A stretch of DNA of 64,000 nt from Microbacterium luticocti DSM 19459 (GCF_000422405.1 NZ_AULS01000001.1:124001-188000), one strand, 5' to 3'. Positions 54,006 through 63,845 are shown, counted from the first letter of the stretch. Program-made: numbers and translations. Notes: generated by a model from the letters alone, not told the origin.

Positions 54006-54425
54006 GGCTCCAGCGCAGCGGGGACCGACTCGACCAGCACCACCCCTAACTCGACCAGCGCTTCCGAGTTCACCGGCTTCCAGCAAGGGCGCGAACGGCA
54101 GTCGCCTTCGCCAAGTCCCAGCTCGGAAAACCCTACGAATTCGGAGCGACCGACCCCGGTTCATATGACTGCTCCGGCATCACCCAGACAGCCTGGGAAG
54201 CCGCCGGCGTCCAGATCAGCCGAACATCGCAGCCCCAATCCCGCGACGGCTCACCCGTCGCCATATCCGACTTTCCAAGCTGGCGACATCGTCTTCTTCT
54301 GCAACGCCACCGCACCCAGCGACGTCGGCAACGGAGTCATGATCCACACGCCGCGGCCGGGCAAATCGGTCGAGCACTCCAAGATTAGATGCATGCCGTT
54401 CTCCGGCGCACGACGACCCTGCTGA
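54006..54425 (+). pseudogene. NlpC/P60-type peptidase remnant, frameshifted
   Basis: From about 54095 one frame encodes AVAFAKSQLGKPYEFGA and YDCSGITQTAWEAAG, which is the catalytic-Cys half of an NlpC/P60 domain. After one extra base near 54270 the next frame continues QAGDIVFF and ends MIHTPRPGKSVEH...MPFSGARRP. The HVGIY segment with the catalytic His is deleted. There is no credible start. The remnant of a cell-wall hydrolase is non-functional. The following 54426-54642 shows no gene I can support. Confidence 0.7.
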
Positions 54426-54642
54426 TCCAACGCTTTGCCCCTTCTGGTCTGAAAGCGCCTCACGCCGCCGGGATCCTCTCCGTGAATCCCCTGTATGACC
54501 AGAGGACGCCGCTTGATCGCTCGATGGCCAAGAACCTCAACCAATTGGGTGTGCGCGGGAACCTGCAGCGGCCAACAACGACCCGTTTGCGCTTTGGCCC
54601 GTTTAACGCCGGGCCCCTTGGCCGCCGAGCTCGTCCGACAGG

Positions 54643-56145
54643 TCAACCCTGCTGGTAGGCGACAGCGGCCATCATCCCGGCCTCGCCGTGGTAGACGTTG
54701 TGGCAGTGCGTGAGCCAGCGGCCGGGGTTGTCGGCGTCGAACTCGACGCGGAGGGTCTTGCCGGGCAGGACGATGGAGGTGTCCTTGCGGGGCCCGCCGC
54801 CGGCGTGCTGGTAGGTGTGGCCGTGCAGGTGCATGGGATGCCACATCTTGGTGCTGTTCTTGAACTCCAGCGCGACGCGCTCCCCGTCGACGATGCCGAG
54901 GGCGTCGCGCATGGGCTGCTCCATGTCCATGCGCTTGCCGTTGATCGCCCAGTCGTACTTCTCCATGGCCCCGGTCAGCTCGAGGACGAGTGTGCGGTCC
55001 ACGGCGCGCTTGGGCAGGGCGACCGCGCCGGTCGCCTTGAGGTCGGCCGCGGTGGCGGGAGCTTTCGTCTGCGGGAGCTTCGCGCCCTTGGCCGGGGCGC
55101 TGCCGGATCCGGTGCGCAGGACGGCGACGGCCTGGTCCTGCTTCCCGAGGGCTTCGGCCATGACGGCGAACGCGCCGTCGCCGACGGTGATGACGGCGTC
55201 GTAGCGCTCGCCCATGCCGAGCACGACGCTCTCGGCCTCGTGCGGCTTGACCGGGTAGCCGTCGGTGTGGGTGATGGTGAGCGGGTGCTCGGCGACGCCG
55301 AACCGGAAGGCGGTGTCGCCGCCGGCGTTGATGATCCGCAGTCTGATCTTCTGGCCCGGCTTCGCGGTGAAGGTTTCGGGGTCGGCCGCTGGCCTGCCGT
55401 TGATCAGGTAGAGCGGGTAGTAGACGTCGCCGGCGTCGCCGCCGAGCAGCGGCGAGGTCGCCCCCATCAGGGTGTTGCCCATCCGCATCGGCCCCATGTC
55501 CATGCCGCCGTGGTCCATCATGCCCCTGCCGAGTTCCTTCATCACCTGGTCGGGTGTCGCGGTGACGCCGTCGAGCCAGTCGTCGAGGACGATGATCCAT
55601 TCCTGGTCGTAGTCGGCCTTCTCGTTGGGGTCGTCGATGATCAGCGGCGCGTACAGGCCGCGGTCGAGCTGGGTGCCCACGTGCGGGTGGAACCAGTAGG
55701 TCCCGGCCTGCGGGAGCGCGAACTGGTAGGAGAACGTCCCGCCTGGCTCGACCGGCTTCTGGGTGAGGTTCGGCACCCCGTCCATGTCGTTGCGCAGCGC
55801 GAGCCCGTGCCAGTGCACGGTAGTCGGGTCGGGCAGCTTGTTGGTGAGGGCGACCTTGAGGGTGTCGCCGACGTTGCCGCGGATCGGCTTGGTCGCCGAC
55901 GCTCCGGTGAAGGCCCAGGTCTTCGCCTCTTTCCCGGCCAGGTCCACGGTGGCCGGTTCGGCGGTCAGGGCGCGCTGCACGGTCGCGCCGGTGCGGCGGC
56001 GCTTGGATTCGGCCTTCGCGACGGCGGCGCTGTCGGGCCCGACGAACGAGGTGGGCTTGCTGGTGGAGGTGCAGCCGGCGAGGCCTGCGGCGGTGAGGGC
56101 CAGTGCGCCGGCGAGGAACTGGCGGCGGTTCAGGTCGGTGTGCAT
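54643..56145 (-). CDS. multicopper oxidase, Tat-exported lipoprotein
   Basis: The 500-residue oxidase starts MHTDLNRRQF with the twin-arginine pair at 7-8 and ends its signal at LAGC (Cys25), so it is folded, exported and lipid-anchored. All copper ligands are visible: HWHG, FHPHVG, HPMHLHGH and THCHNVYHGEAGMM. An inserted Met/His-rich loop (GMMDHGGMDMGPMRMG) resembles CueO-type cuprous oxidase loops. It probably oxidises Cu+ to the less toxic Cu2+ outside the membrane. It lies 212 bases downstream of the DUF6153-type gene and may share its promoter. Confidence 0.93.
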   Translation of the reverse strand: MHTDLNRRQFLAGALALTAAGLAGCTSTSKPTSFVGPDSAAVAKAESKRRRTGATVQRALTAEPATVDLAGKEAKTWAFTGASATKPIRGNVGDTLKVALTNKLPDPTTVHWHGLALRNDMDGVPNLTQKPVEPGGTFSYQFALPQAGTYWFHPHVGTQLDRGLYAPLIIDDPNEKADYDQEWIIVLDDWLDGVTATPDQVMKELGRGMMDHGGMDMGPMRMGNTLMGATSPLLGGDAGDVYYPLYLINGRPAADPETFTAKPGQKIRLRIINAGGDTAFRFGVAEHPLTITHTDGYPVKPHEAESVVLGMGERYDAVITVGDGAFAVMAEALGKQDQAVAVLRTGSGSAPAKGAKLPQTKAPATAADLKATGAVALPKRAVDRTLVLELTGAMEKYDWAINGKRMDMEQPMRDALGIVDGERVALEFKNSTKMWHPMHLHGHTYQHAGGGPRKDTSIVLPGKTLRVEFDADNPGRWLTHCHNVYHGEAGMMAAVAYQQG

Positions 56146-56311
56146 GGTTGAACGATGTCCTTCTGTGTCGATGGTGAGCGGTGCCACGGGCATCGGCCTC
56201 GACGCGCTCGACGACCACGGTTGATCGGATGCGCAGGCTCGAGGGCCCTCGGGAGAGGGGTCAGCGCCATCTGGGCGCGATGCCGTCGCAGATGCAGGGC
56301 AGGGTCATTGG

Positions 56312-56348
56312 CCTGCCCCCGATGGGCAGGAGCGCCGATGAGGGCGCT
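56312..56348 (-). promoter_or_regulatory. two hairpins between DUF6153-type gene and oxidase gene
   Basis: CCTGCCC-N5-GGGCAGG (56312-56330) and AGCGCC-N6-GGCGCT (56331-56348) stand back to back just after the DUF6153-type stop. They may attenuate or process the transcript before the oxidase gene. The remaining gap 56146-56311 has no CsoR-type box and no gene. Confidence 0.4.
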
Positions 56349-56357
56349 CCCCGCTGC

Positions 56358-56813
56358 TCACGTTCGATAGATCGACAGTTCCAGGTGCGACAGGGCCAGC
56401 CTTCGGGGCGTCTGGAGCAACAGCACCGGCTCGGGCGCGGGGCCGAGCTCGGGCAGGGTCGCGGCGAGCGGGGCCGGAAGGACGGGGATGCTCTTGCCGG
56501 TGGGCCCAGGGACGCAGGTGGAGCCTGAGCCGCTGCTCATGGCACCCGCGCAGCCGCCGGAGCCGTGGACCATGCCGTGCGATCCGGACGTCGACGACGA
56601 GGGGACGGCCGCCTCGGCGGTCAGAGCTGGCGTCGCCGGGGCGGAATGCTTCATCGAGGCCATGGGGGCGCTCATGGCCGTGGCCCCGGCACCGCTGACC
56701 AGCGAGTGCATGCCGAGGAGGCCGGCGATCAGCAGGGCCGCGAGGACGAAGAGCTGCAGCCGGTGCCGGCTGCAGCGGGGTTCGGCGGTCGCGGTCTCCA
56801 CGCTGCACAGCAT
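56358..56813 (-). CDS. DUF6153-type small membrane/secreted protein
   Basis: A 151-residue protein with one N-terminal membrane segment (about 20-41), then a Ser/Gly/Met/His-containing extracytoplasmic part (MSAPMASMKHSA, HGMVHGSGGCAG). It matches in general form DUF6153 proteins near actinobacterial copper genes; the family name is from memory. The ATG at 56813 overlaps a CsoR-type box, so it is likely copper-controlled and may bind copper through Met/His/Cys. Confidence 0.7.
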   Translation of the reverse strand: MLCSVETATAEPRCSRHRLQLFVLAALLIAGLLGMHSLVSGAGATAMSAPMASMKHSAPATPALTAEAAVPSSSTSGSHGMVHGSGGCAGAMSSGSGSTCVPGPTGKSIPVLPAPLAATLPELGPAPEPVLLLQTPRRLALSHLELSIYRT

Positions 56814-56828
56814 ACCCCGGTGGCGTAT
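56812..56828. promoter_or_regulatory. CsoR-type operator (divergent region, box 1)
   Basis: ATACCCCGGTGGCGTAT overlaps the first codon of the DUF6153-type gene. One mismatch breaks the right half of the palindrome. Confidence 0.55.
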
Positions 56829-56872
56829 CCCGTCTCCAACGGAGGATCCGTCGACGAGGCGCACGCCCCGCC

Positions 56873-56902
56873 TTGCGAGAATACCCAGCAGGGGTATACG
56901 GT
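56873..56902 (+). promoter_or_regulatory. copZ promoter with CsoR-type operator (box 2)
   Basis: TTGCGA (56873-56878) and TATACG or TACGGT (56895-56902) flank the box ATACCCAGCAGGGGTAT (56881-56897), repeating the promoter-spacer arrangement seen at 52804 and 60939. Confidence 0.7.
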
Positions 56903-56914
56903 TACTCGTACGCG

Positions 56915-56931
56915 GTACCCACCGGGGGTAT
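56915..56931. promoter_or_regulatory. CsoR-type operator (box 3)
   Basis: GTACCCACCGGGGGTAT lies 20 bases before the copZ start and downstream of the probable -10, so a second repressor tetramer could sit on the initial transcribed region. Confidence 0.55.
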
Positions 56932-56951
56932 CTCTACTGAGGAGGCAATCG

Positions 56952-57161
56952 ATGGCTGCGAACGAGTACCAGGTGACGGGCATGACCTGCGGGCACTGCG
57001 AGATGTCGGTCCGCGAGGAGGTCAGCGGGGTCCCCGGCGTCGAGGACGTCGAGGTCAGCGCGCAGACCGGCAAGCTCGTCGTGTCCGGCTCCGGCGATAT
57101 CGACGACGCGAAGGTCCTAGCCGCTGTCGAGGAGGCCGGCTACACGGCCGTGCGCGCCTGA
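56952..57161 (+). CDS. copZ: copper chaperone CopZ (HMA domain)
   Basis: A 69-residue single heavy-metal-associated domain with the copper site MTCGHC at about 11-16. It carries Cu+ to the CPC-type ATPase encoded next. GAGGAGG is upstream of the ATG. A 146-base gap with one half operator (GGGGTAT at 57241-57247) precedes copA. Confidence 0.93.
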   Translation: MAANEYQVTGMTCGHCEMSVREEVSGVPGVEDVEVSAQTGKLVVSGSGDIDDAKVLAAVEEAGYTAVRA

Positions 57162-57307
57162 CGACACCACCACCAGCGCGGCTCACGCTTCCCGTCGACT
57201 CCGATGGCGACGGGGGCTGAGCGCGCACCACTGATCGCACGGGGTATGACTGCCCTGCGCACGAGCCGGACGCCGCAGAGCCCGGAGGAGAGAAAGGACG
57301 GCAGAGG

Positions 57308-59587
57308 ATGACTGCACCAGCGCCGCTCAGCGCGGACGCCGGCATCGAGCTGGAGATCGGCGGGATGACCTGCGCCTCGTGCGCGAACCGGATCGAGCGC
57401 AAGCTCAACAAGCTCGACGGCGTCACCGCGTCGGTCAACTACGCCACTGAGAAGGCCAAGGTCACCGTGCCCGCGGACTACGACCCCGCGCTGCTGGTCG
57501 CCGAGGTCGAGAAGACCGGCTACACCGCGGCCCTGCCCAAGCCCCCGAGCTCGACGACCGCCGAGTCGGCTGACGGCGAGAGCGAGGAGGCCGACCCGGA
57601 GCTGACCTCGCTCAGGCAGCGGCTGATCGGGTCGATCGTGCTCACCGTCCCGGTGATCGCGATGTCGATGATCCCGGCCCTGCAGTTCACCTACTGGCAG
57701 TGGGCCTCGCTGACCCTGGCCGCGCCGGTGATCGTCTGGGCGGGCTGGCCGTTCCACAAGGCGGCGTGGACCAACCTCAAGCACGGCACCGCGACGATGG
57801 ACACGCTCGTCTCGATGGGCACCTCGGCGGCGTTCCTGTGGTCGCTCTACGCGCTGTTCCTCGGCCACGCCGGCATGCCCGGCATGAAGCACCCGTTCGA
57901 GTTCGCCCTGGCCCGCTCCGACGGCGCGGGCAACATCTACCTCGAGGCGGCCGCCGGGGTGACGATGTTCATCCTCGCCGGCCGCTATTTCGAGAAGCGC
58001 TCCAAGCGCCAGGCCGGCGCGGCGCTGCGCGCGCTGCTCGACCTCGGAGCGAAGGAGGTCTCGGTGCTGCGCGACGGGGCCGAGGTCAAGATCCCGACCT
58101 CCGAGCTGGCCGCGGGCGACGACTTCGTCGTCCGCCCGGGCGAGAAGATCGCCACCGACGGCACCGTCGTCTCCGGCACCTCCGCGGTGGACGCCTCCAT
58201 GCTCACCGGCGAGTCCGTGCCCGTCGAGGTCGGCGAAGGCGACCCGGTCACAGGGGCCACCGTGAACGCCGGCGGCCGCCTGGTCGTCCGGGCGACCCGC
58301 GTCGGCTCGGACACCCAGCTGGCGCAGATGGCCAAGCTCGTCGAGGACGCCCAGTCCGGCAAGGCCGCCGTCCAGCGGCTGGCCGACAGGATCTCGGGCG
58401 TGTTCGTCCCGATCGTCATCGCCATCGCGCTCGTCGCCCTCGCGGCATGGCTGATCTCCGGGGCCGGCGTCTCGGCCGCGTTAACCGCCGCGGTCGCGGT
58501 CCTGGTCATCGCCTGCCCCTGCGCCCTCGGCCTGGCAACCCCCACCGCCCTGCTGGTCGGCACCGGCCGCGGCGCGCAGCTGGGAATCCTGATCAAGGGC
58601 CCCGAGGTGCTGGAGTCCACCCGCAAGGTCGACACCGTGGTGCTGGACAAGACCGGCACCGTCACCACCGGCAAGATGACGCTCGTCGAGGCGATCGCCG
58701 AGCCCGGCACCGACCGCGCCGAGCTGCTGCGCCTGGCCGGGGCGCTGGAGGACGCCTCCGAGCACCCAATCGCCCAGGCCATCGCCAAGGGCGCGGTCCA
58801 GGAGGTCGGGCAGCTCCCGACGCCGGAGGACTTCGCCAACGTCGCGGGCAAGGGCGTGCAGGGCGTCGTCGACGGCCACGCCGTGCTCGTCGGCCGCGAG
58901 TCCCTGCTAGCCGACTGGTCCCAGCACCTCTCCCCCGACGTCGCCGCCGCCAAGGCCGCAGCCGAGGCCGAGGGCAAGACCGTCGTCGCCGCCGGCTGGG
59001 ACGGGCAGGCCCGCGGGATCCTCGTCGTGGCCGACACGGTCAAGCCGACCAGCGCCGAGGCGATCCAGGGCCTTAAGGGCCTGGGCCTGACCCCGGTGCT
59101 GCTCACAGGAGACAACGAGGCCGTGGCCAAGCGGATCGCCGCCGAGGTCGGCATCGACCAGGTCATCGCCGAAGTCCTGCCCAAGGACAAGGTCGACGTC
59201 GTCGCCCGCCTCCAGGGCCAAGGGAAGGTGGTGGCGATGGTCGGCGACGGCGTCAACGACGCCCCGGCGCTGGCGCAGGCCGACCTCGGCCTGGCCATGG
59301 GCACCGGCACCGACGTCGCCATCGAGGCCTCCGACATCACCCTCGTGCGCGGCGACCTGCGCGCCGCGGTCGACGCGATCCGGCTTTCCCGCAGGACGCT
59401 GGGCACGATCAAGGCCAACCTGTTCTGGGCCTTCGCCTACAACGTCGCGGCCATCCCGGTCGCGGCCCTGGGCATGCTCAACCCGATGCTCGCAGGCGCG
59501 GCGATGGCCTTCTCCAGCGTCTTCGTCGTCGGCAACAGCCTCCGCCTGCGCGGGTTCCGCAGCATCGTCCCGGTCCGCGCACGATGA
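57308..59587 (+). CDS. copA: Cu+-exporting P1B-1 ATPase
   Basis: The 759-residue pump has an N-terminal HMA domain ([15 protein letters not shown]), TGES in the actuator, the membrane site [10 protein letters not shown], phosphorylated Asp in [14 protein letters not shown] and [10 protein letters not shown]. The last two membrane segments carry the YN and MxxSS residues that define Cu+ specificity. It exports Cu+ delivered by CopZ. AAAGGA precedes the ATG at 57308. Confidence 0.96.
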   Translation: MTAPAPLSADAGIELEIGGMTCASCANRIERKLNKLDGVTASVNYATEKAKVTVPADYDPALLVAEVEKTGYTAALPKPPSSTTAESADGESEEADPELTSLRQRLIGSIVLTVPVIAMSMIPALQFTYWQWASLTLAAPVIVWAGWPFHKAAWTNLKHGTATMDTLVSMGTSAAFLWSLYALFLGHAGMPGMKHPFEFALARSDGAGNIYLEAAAGVTMFILAGRYFEKRSKRQAGAALRALLDLGAKEVSVLRDGAEVKIPTSELAAGDDFVVRPGEKIATDGTVVSGTSAVDASMLTGESVPVEVGEGDPVTGATVNAGGRLVVRATRVGSDTQLAQMAKLVEDAQSGKAAVQRLADRISGVFVPIVIAIALVALAAWLISGAGVSAALTAAVAVLVIACPCALGLATPTALLVGTGRGAQLGILIKGPEVLESTRKVDTVVLDKTGTVTTGKMTLVEAIAEPGTDRAELLRLAGALEDASEHPIAQAIAKGAVQEVGQLPTPEDFANVAGKGVQGVVDGHAVLVGRESLLADWSQHLSPDVAAAKAAAEAEGKTVVAAGWDGQARGILVVADTVKPTSAEAIQGLKGLGLTPVLLTGDNEAVAKRIAAEVGIDQVIAEVLPKDKVDVVARLQGQGKVVAMVGDGVNDAPALAQADLGLAMGTGTDVAIEASDITLVRGDLRAAVDAIRLSRRTLGTIKANLFWAFAYNVAAIPVAALGMLNPMLAGAAMAFSSVFVVGNSLRLRGFRSIVPVRAR

Positions 59588-59768
59588 TCCGGCCGTGATC
59601 AGCGGCGGCGAGACCGGCGTGGGCCGCGGTCCATCAAGCCTTGCGCTGAGCGGCGCAAGTCACGGGGCCCAGACGGGCGCGCGAGCACCGGGCCATCGGT
59701 TCACCGCGTGTGCGCCCGGACCTGGTCGGTCATACACGGTCCTGCGTGACGGCGTTGGAGATGGCCTT

Positions 59769-60836
59769 CTAGCTGTGGCCCGGCAAGGTTGTCGTGATCT
59801 GCTGGGCGATGGTTCGAGCGTCGTGTTGGACGAATCCCAGCAAGGCCGATCCGATTGTGGTCTGCCACGGTCGGCCGACGGTGTAGAGGCCGGCAGCGCC
59901 GGTCACGACACCGCGCTCGTGTCGGAGCCGCGACCAGTCGTCCAGTACGCCATCGATCCCGATCCAGGAGTCGTCGATCACGAAACCGGTTGCCCACAGG
60001 ACCGCGTCAACTTGCAACGACGAACCGTCGCTGAACCCGACGAGCCGACCTTGACCGCCGACCAGCCGGGGCCGGAAGGAGACGCCGCGCTGTGTCAACT
60101 GGCGGCGGGACGAGCCGATGACGGTGCCGTCGTTGGCCTGCATCTTCCTGCCCAGCGGGCTGTTGGCCGCGACCCGGAGCAGCCCGAGGCGATCCTGCCA
60201 CCAGAAGATGTCCCGGCCCAACGGTCGCTGCGGCACGCAGGCGTTCTGCCGGCCCTCCGACAGCACGACGCGTCGACCGGCAGAGGCCAGTTCGGCAGCG
60301 ATCTGAAAGCCGGAGTTTCCGCCGCCGACCACGAGCACGACGCCATCAGGAAACCGCGTCGGGTTGCGGTAGTCGGCCGTGTGGACCTGGACCACCGCGG
60401 CCAGGCCGGTCGCCACGGGTGGCACGAACGGCTGGGAGAACGGCCCGGTGGCGATGACCACCTGCCGCGCGGTGATGGTGCTACCGGCAGCGGTGCGTGC
60501 TCGGAAGTGGTCGCCTGAGGTTTCGAGCCGGGTCAGGCGGGTGTTCAGGCGGAGGGGCGGTTCCAGCCAGGTGGCGTAGCTGCCGAGGTAGTCGGCCACC
60601 TGATCCCGCCCCGGGTAGGTGTCGGTCGGTGCAGGGAACGCCCGGCCCGGCAGGTTCGCGTACTGAGCAGGTGTGAAGAGCTTCAGCGAGTCCCACCGCG
60701 AGCGCCAGCTGTGGCCGATCGCCGGGCCGGCGTCGACGATGAGAAAGTCCACGTCCCGCTGCAGCAGGTGGTAGCCCACCGCCAGCCCGGCCTGGCCGCC
60801 ACCGACGACCAGAACCTCATGATCGACAGCTGTCAT
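59769..60836 (-). CDS. flavin-containing monooxygenase-like NAD(P)/FAD oxidoreductase
   Basis: A 355-residue single-chain flavoprotein with an FAD site GGGQAGLAVGYHLL (about 11-24), an NADP site GGGNSGFQIAAELA (about 165-178) and an ATG-type motif WATGF near 278. It belongs to the FMO/CzcO-like group. Its role in copper resistance is not established, but the gene lies between copA and the ydhK-like gene and is divergent from the latter. The 181-base gap to copA holds no gene. Confidence 0.82.
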   Translation of the reverse strand: MTAVDHEVLVVGGGQAGLAVGYHLLQRDVDFLIVDAGPAIGHSWRSRWDSLKLFTPAQYANLPGRAFPAPTDTYPGRDQVADYLGSYATWLEPPLRLNTRLTRLETSGDHFRARTAAGSTITARQVVIATGPFSQPFVPPVATGLAAVVQVHTADYRNPTRFPDGVVLVVGGGNSGFQIAAELASAGRRVVLSEGRQNACVPQRPLGRDIFWWQDRLGLLRVAANSPLGRKMQANDGTVIGSSRRQLTQRGVSFRPRLVGGQGRLVGFSDGSSLQVDAVLWATGFVIDDSWIGIDGVLDDWSRLRHERGVVTGAAGLYTVGRPWQTTIGSALLGFVQHDARTIAQQITTTLPGHS

Positions 60837-60938
60837 CAGCCCGGCAGCTCACTTCCGCTCGTGTCGCCCGCCATGCGTCGATCCAAGCACAAGCGGCGCT
60901 CTCCTGCCCGGGGCGCGGCCAACAACACGATGACCACG

Positions 60939-60968
60939 TTGATGGAATACCCCATAGGGGTATATGGT
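60939..60968 (+). promoter_or_regulatory. ydhK-like gene promoter with perfect CsoR-type operator
   Basis: TTGATG (60939-60944) and TATATG or TATGGT (60961-60968) flank ATACCCCATAGGGGTAT (60947-60963), the only perfect 17-bp palindrome among the five boxes. It may also affect the divergent flavoprotein gene. Confidence 0.78.
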
Positions 60969-61006
60969 TGCTAAGACCAGGATCGAGACGAGGATACGGA
61001 GTCCAC

Positions 61007-61597
61007 ATGCGAAAGCGACTGACAGCAGCACTGGCCGCGGGAGTGCTCGGCGGAGCGCTGGCCCTCGCCGGATGCACCAGCGCCGGCCAGGACCATCAGG
61101 GCCACGGCAGCAGCTCAGCCAGCACCCCGGCCAGCAGCGACGGCGGGATGGACCACTCGTCGATGGAGCACCCCATGGACGGCGGGCCCGCGCCCGCGGG
61201 CATCAAGACCGCCGCCGCCCCGAAGTACCCGGTCGGCACGAAGGTGATCCTCACCGCCGACCACATGATGGGCATGGACGGCGCGAAGGCCACCATCGTC
61301 GGGGCCTACAGCACTTACACCTACGCGGTGGACTTCGCCCCCACCACCGGCGGCGAGCCGGTCAAGGACCACAAGTGGGTCGTCCAGCAGGAGATCAAGG
61401 ACGCCGGTAGCAAGCGGCTGGCCGACGGCACCGAGGTCACGCTGGAGGCCGAGCACATGAAGGGGATGAAGGGCGCGAAGGCCACCATCGCCTCCTCCAC
61501 TGACGAGACCGTCTACATGGTCGACTACGAGGCGGGCGGCATGAAGATGACCAACCACAAGTGGGTCGTCGAGAGCGAGATCAAGCCGGCCGCCTGA
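61007..61597 (+). CDS. YdhK family lipoprotein (two DUF1541 repeats)
   Basis: The 196-residue lipoprotein has a signal peptide ending LALAGC and a Met/His-rich linker (HQGHGS, MDHSSMEHPMDGG). Two repeats of about 60 residues follow, each containing HM-x-GM-x-GAKATI and a NHKWVV/DHKWVV end. It probably binds or buffers copper at the membrane surface. GGAG is seven bases before the ATG; CopB follows after 44 bases. Confidence 0.88.
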   Translation: MRKRLTAALAAGVLGGALALAGCTSAGQDHQGHGSSSASTPASSDGGMDHSSMEHPMDGGPAPAGIKTAAAPKYPVGTKVILTADHMMGMDGAKATIVGAYSTYTYAVDFAPTTGGEPVKDHKWVVQQEIKDAGSKRLADGTEVTLEAEHMKGMKGAKATIASSTDETVYMVDYEAGGMKMTNHKWVVESEIKPAA

Positions 61598-61641
61598 GCC
61601 GGCCACCACCGCAGAGCAGTGCCCGGACAAGGGAAGCAGCA

Positions 61642-63834
61642 ATGACAGATCCGAACGCGCACCAGCACCACCACGGCGACGCCGCAGACGCAGCCGCCGA
61701 CAGGGGACACGCTGTCGCGACCACCGTGCCCGGCCATGGGGATGACCCGCACGCCGGGCACGAGGGCCACGCCACGCATCAGGGGCAGCACGGCGACCAC
61801 GCCGCGCACGACGAGAAGGGAGACCGCGCCGGCCATGGCGGTCATGGAGGCCACGGCGACCACGTGGGCCAGTTCCGGCGGCTGTTCTGGATCAACCTCG
61901 TCATCGCCGCTCCGGTGGTGGCGCTCTCGCCGATGTTCGCGATGCTGCTGGGCTACTCGGTGCCCGGCTGGTCGGGCTGGGTCGCAGCGGTGCTGGGCAC
62001 CGTCATGTACGCCTGGGGCGGCAAGCCGTTTCTCACCGGTGCCTGGAGCGAGCTGAGGAGCCGCAAGCCGGGGATGATGCTGCTGATCGCGCTGGCGATC
62101 ACCGTGGCGTTCTTCGCGTCCTGGGCCGCCACCCTCGGGCTGGTCGACCACGAGCTGGAGTTCTGGTGGGAGCTGGCGCTGCTGATCGTGATCATGCTGC
62201 TGGGGCACTGGATCGAGATGCGCTCCCTGGCCCAGACCACCTCCGCGCTGGACTCCCTGGCCGCGCTCCTGCCCGACGAGGCCGAGCGCGTCGAGGGCGA
62301 CGACGTCGTGAAGGTCGCGCCGGCCGAGCTGCGCGTCGGGGACGTCGTCATCGTCCGCCCCGGCGGCAGCATCCCCGCCGACGGCACCGTCGTCGACGGC
62401 CGCGCCGACATGGACGAGTCGATGATCACCGGCGAGTCCCGGCCGGTCGCCCGCGGCGAGGGCGACCCGGTCATCGCCGGCACGGTGGCCACCGACTCCG
62501 GCCTGCGGGTGGAGATCACGGCCACCGGGGACGACACGGCCCTGGCCGGCATCAACCGGCTCGTCGCCGAGGCGCAGAGCTCGTCTTCCCGTGCCCAGCG
62601 CATCGCCGACCGCGCCGCCGCGTGGCTGTTCTGGTTCGCCCTCGGAGCGGCTCTGATCACCGCGACCGTCTGGACGCTGGCCGGGTCCCCCGACGACGCG
62701 GTCGTGCGCACCATCACCGTCCTCGTGATCGCCTGCCCCCACGCCCTCGGCCTGGCGATCCCGCTGGTCGTCTCCATCGCCACCGAGCGCGCCGCCCGCG
62801 GCGGCGTCCTGGTCAAGGACCGGCTGGCGCTGGAGTCCATGCGTCAGGTCGACGCCGTGCTGTTCGACAAGACCGGCACCCTGACCAGGGGCGAGCCCAC
62901 CGTCACCGGCGTCGAGCCGACCGGAGACCTGGACGCCGACCAGGTGCTCGCCCTGGCAGCCTCGGCCGAGGCCGACAGCGAGCACCCGCTCGCCCGGGCC
63001 ATCGTCGCCGCCGCCAAGGACCGCAGCCTCGCGTTCGAGCCCGGCAGCGGCTTCACTTCCTCGCCCGCCGTAGGCGTCACCGCGACCGTGGCCGGCCACG
63101 AGGTCCGCGTCGGCGGGCCCCGGCTGCTCGAGGAGACCGGACAGTCCGAGATCGACGCGGCCGACGCCTGGCGCGGCGAGGGCGCGATCATCCTGCACGT
63201 CCTGCGCGACGGGCAGGTGGTCGGCGGGCTGAAGTTGGCCGACGAGGTCCGTCCGGAGTCCCGCGACGCCGTCGACGCCCTGCACCGGCTCGGCGTCGAG
63301 GTCGTCATGATCACCGGCGACGCCGAGGCCGTGGCGAACGAGGTCGGACGGGAACTCGGCATCGACCGCGTCTTCTCCGGCGTCCGTCCCGAGGACAAGT
63401 CGGCGAAGGTCGCCCAGCTGCAGCACGAGGGCAAGAAGGTGGCCATGGTCGGCGACGGCGTCAACGACGCCCCGGCGCTGGCCCAGGCCGACGTCGGCAT
63501 CGCTATCGGCGCGGGCACCGACGTCGCCATCGCCTCGGCCGGGGTCATCCTGGCCAGCTCCGACCCGCGCTCGGTGCTCTCGGTCATCCAGCTGTCGAAG
63601 GCCGCCTACCGGAAGATGAAGCAGAACCTGTGGTGGGCCGCCGGCTACAACCTCGTCTCCGTGCCGCTGGCAGCCGGCGTCCTCGCACCTGTCGGATTCG
63701 TGCTGCCGATGTCGGTCGGGGCGATCCTGATGTCGCTGTCCACCGTCGTCGTCGCCCTCAACGCCCAGCTGCTGCGGCGCATCGACCTCACCCCCGAAGC
63801 CAGCACCCGCTCCGTCCTGGAGCGCCAGAAGTGA
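61642..63834 (+). CDS. copB: CopB-type P1B-3 copper ATPase
   Basis: The 730-residue pump has a His-rich N-terminus (about 20 His in the first 75 residues) instead of an HMA domain. The membrane metal site is CPH (IACPHALGLAIP), with TGES, DKTGT, SEHPLARAI and [13 protein letters not shown] pumps (CopB) are linked to Cu2+ and/or Ag+ export. It complements the CPC-type CopA on the same island. AAGGGAAG precedes the ATG. Confidence 0.93.
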   Translation: MTDPNAHQHHHGDAADAAADRGHAVATTVPGHGDDPHAGHEGHATHQGQHGDHAAHDEKGDRAGHGGHGGHGDHVGQFRRLFWINLVIAAPVVALSPMFAMLLGYSVPGWSGWVAAVLGTVMYAWGGKPFLTGAWSELRSRKPGMMLLIALAITVAFFASWAATLGLVDHELEFWWELALLIVIMLLGHWIEMRSLAQTTSALDSLAALLPDEAERVEGDDVVKVAPAELRVGDVVIVRPGGSIPADGTVVDGRADMDESMITGESRPVARGEGDPVIAGTVATDSGLRVEITATGDDTALAGINRLVAEAQSSSSRAQRIADRAAAWLFWFALGAALITATVWTLAGSPDDAVVRTITVLVIACPHALGLAIPLVVSIATERAARGGVLVKDRLALESMRQVDAVLFDKTGTLTRGEPTVTGVEPTGDLDADQVLALAASAEADSEHPLARAIVAAAKDRSLAFEPGSGFTSSPAVGVTATVAGHEVRVGGPRLLEETGQSEIDAADAWRGEGAIILHVLRDGQVVGGLKLADEVRPESRDAVDALHRLGVEVVMITGDAEAVANEVGRELGIDRVFSGVRPEDKSAKVAQLQHEGKKVAMVGDGVNDAPALAQADVGIAIGAGTDVAIASAGVILASSDPRSVLSVIQLSKAAYRKMKQNLWWAAGYNLVSVPLAAGVLAPVGFVLPMSVGAILMSLSTVVVALNAQLLRRIDLTPEASTRSVLERQK

Positions 63835-63845
63835 AGGACACGCCC

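Noticed and set aside
54426..54642. Possible insertion-sequence remnant between the NlpC/P60 fragment and the oxidase gene
   Set aside because: Open frames exist on both strands but none shows a transposase motif or terminal inverted repeats.
57241..57247. CsoR-type operator upstream of copA
   Set aside because: Only the GGGGTAT half is present; no ATACCC half lies at the right distance, so it was not counted with the other boxes.
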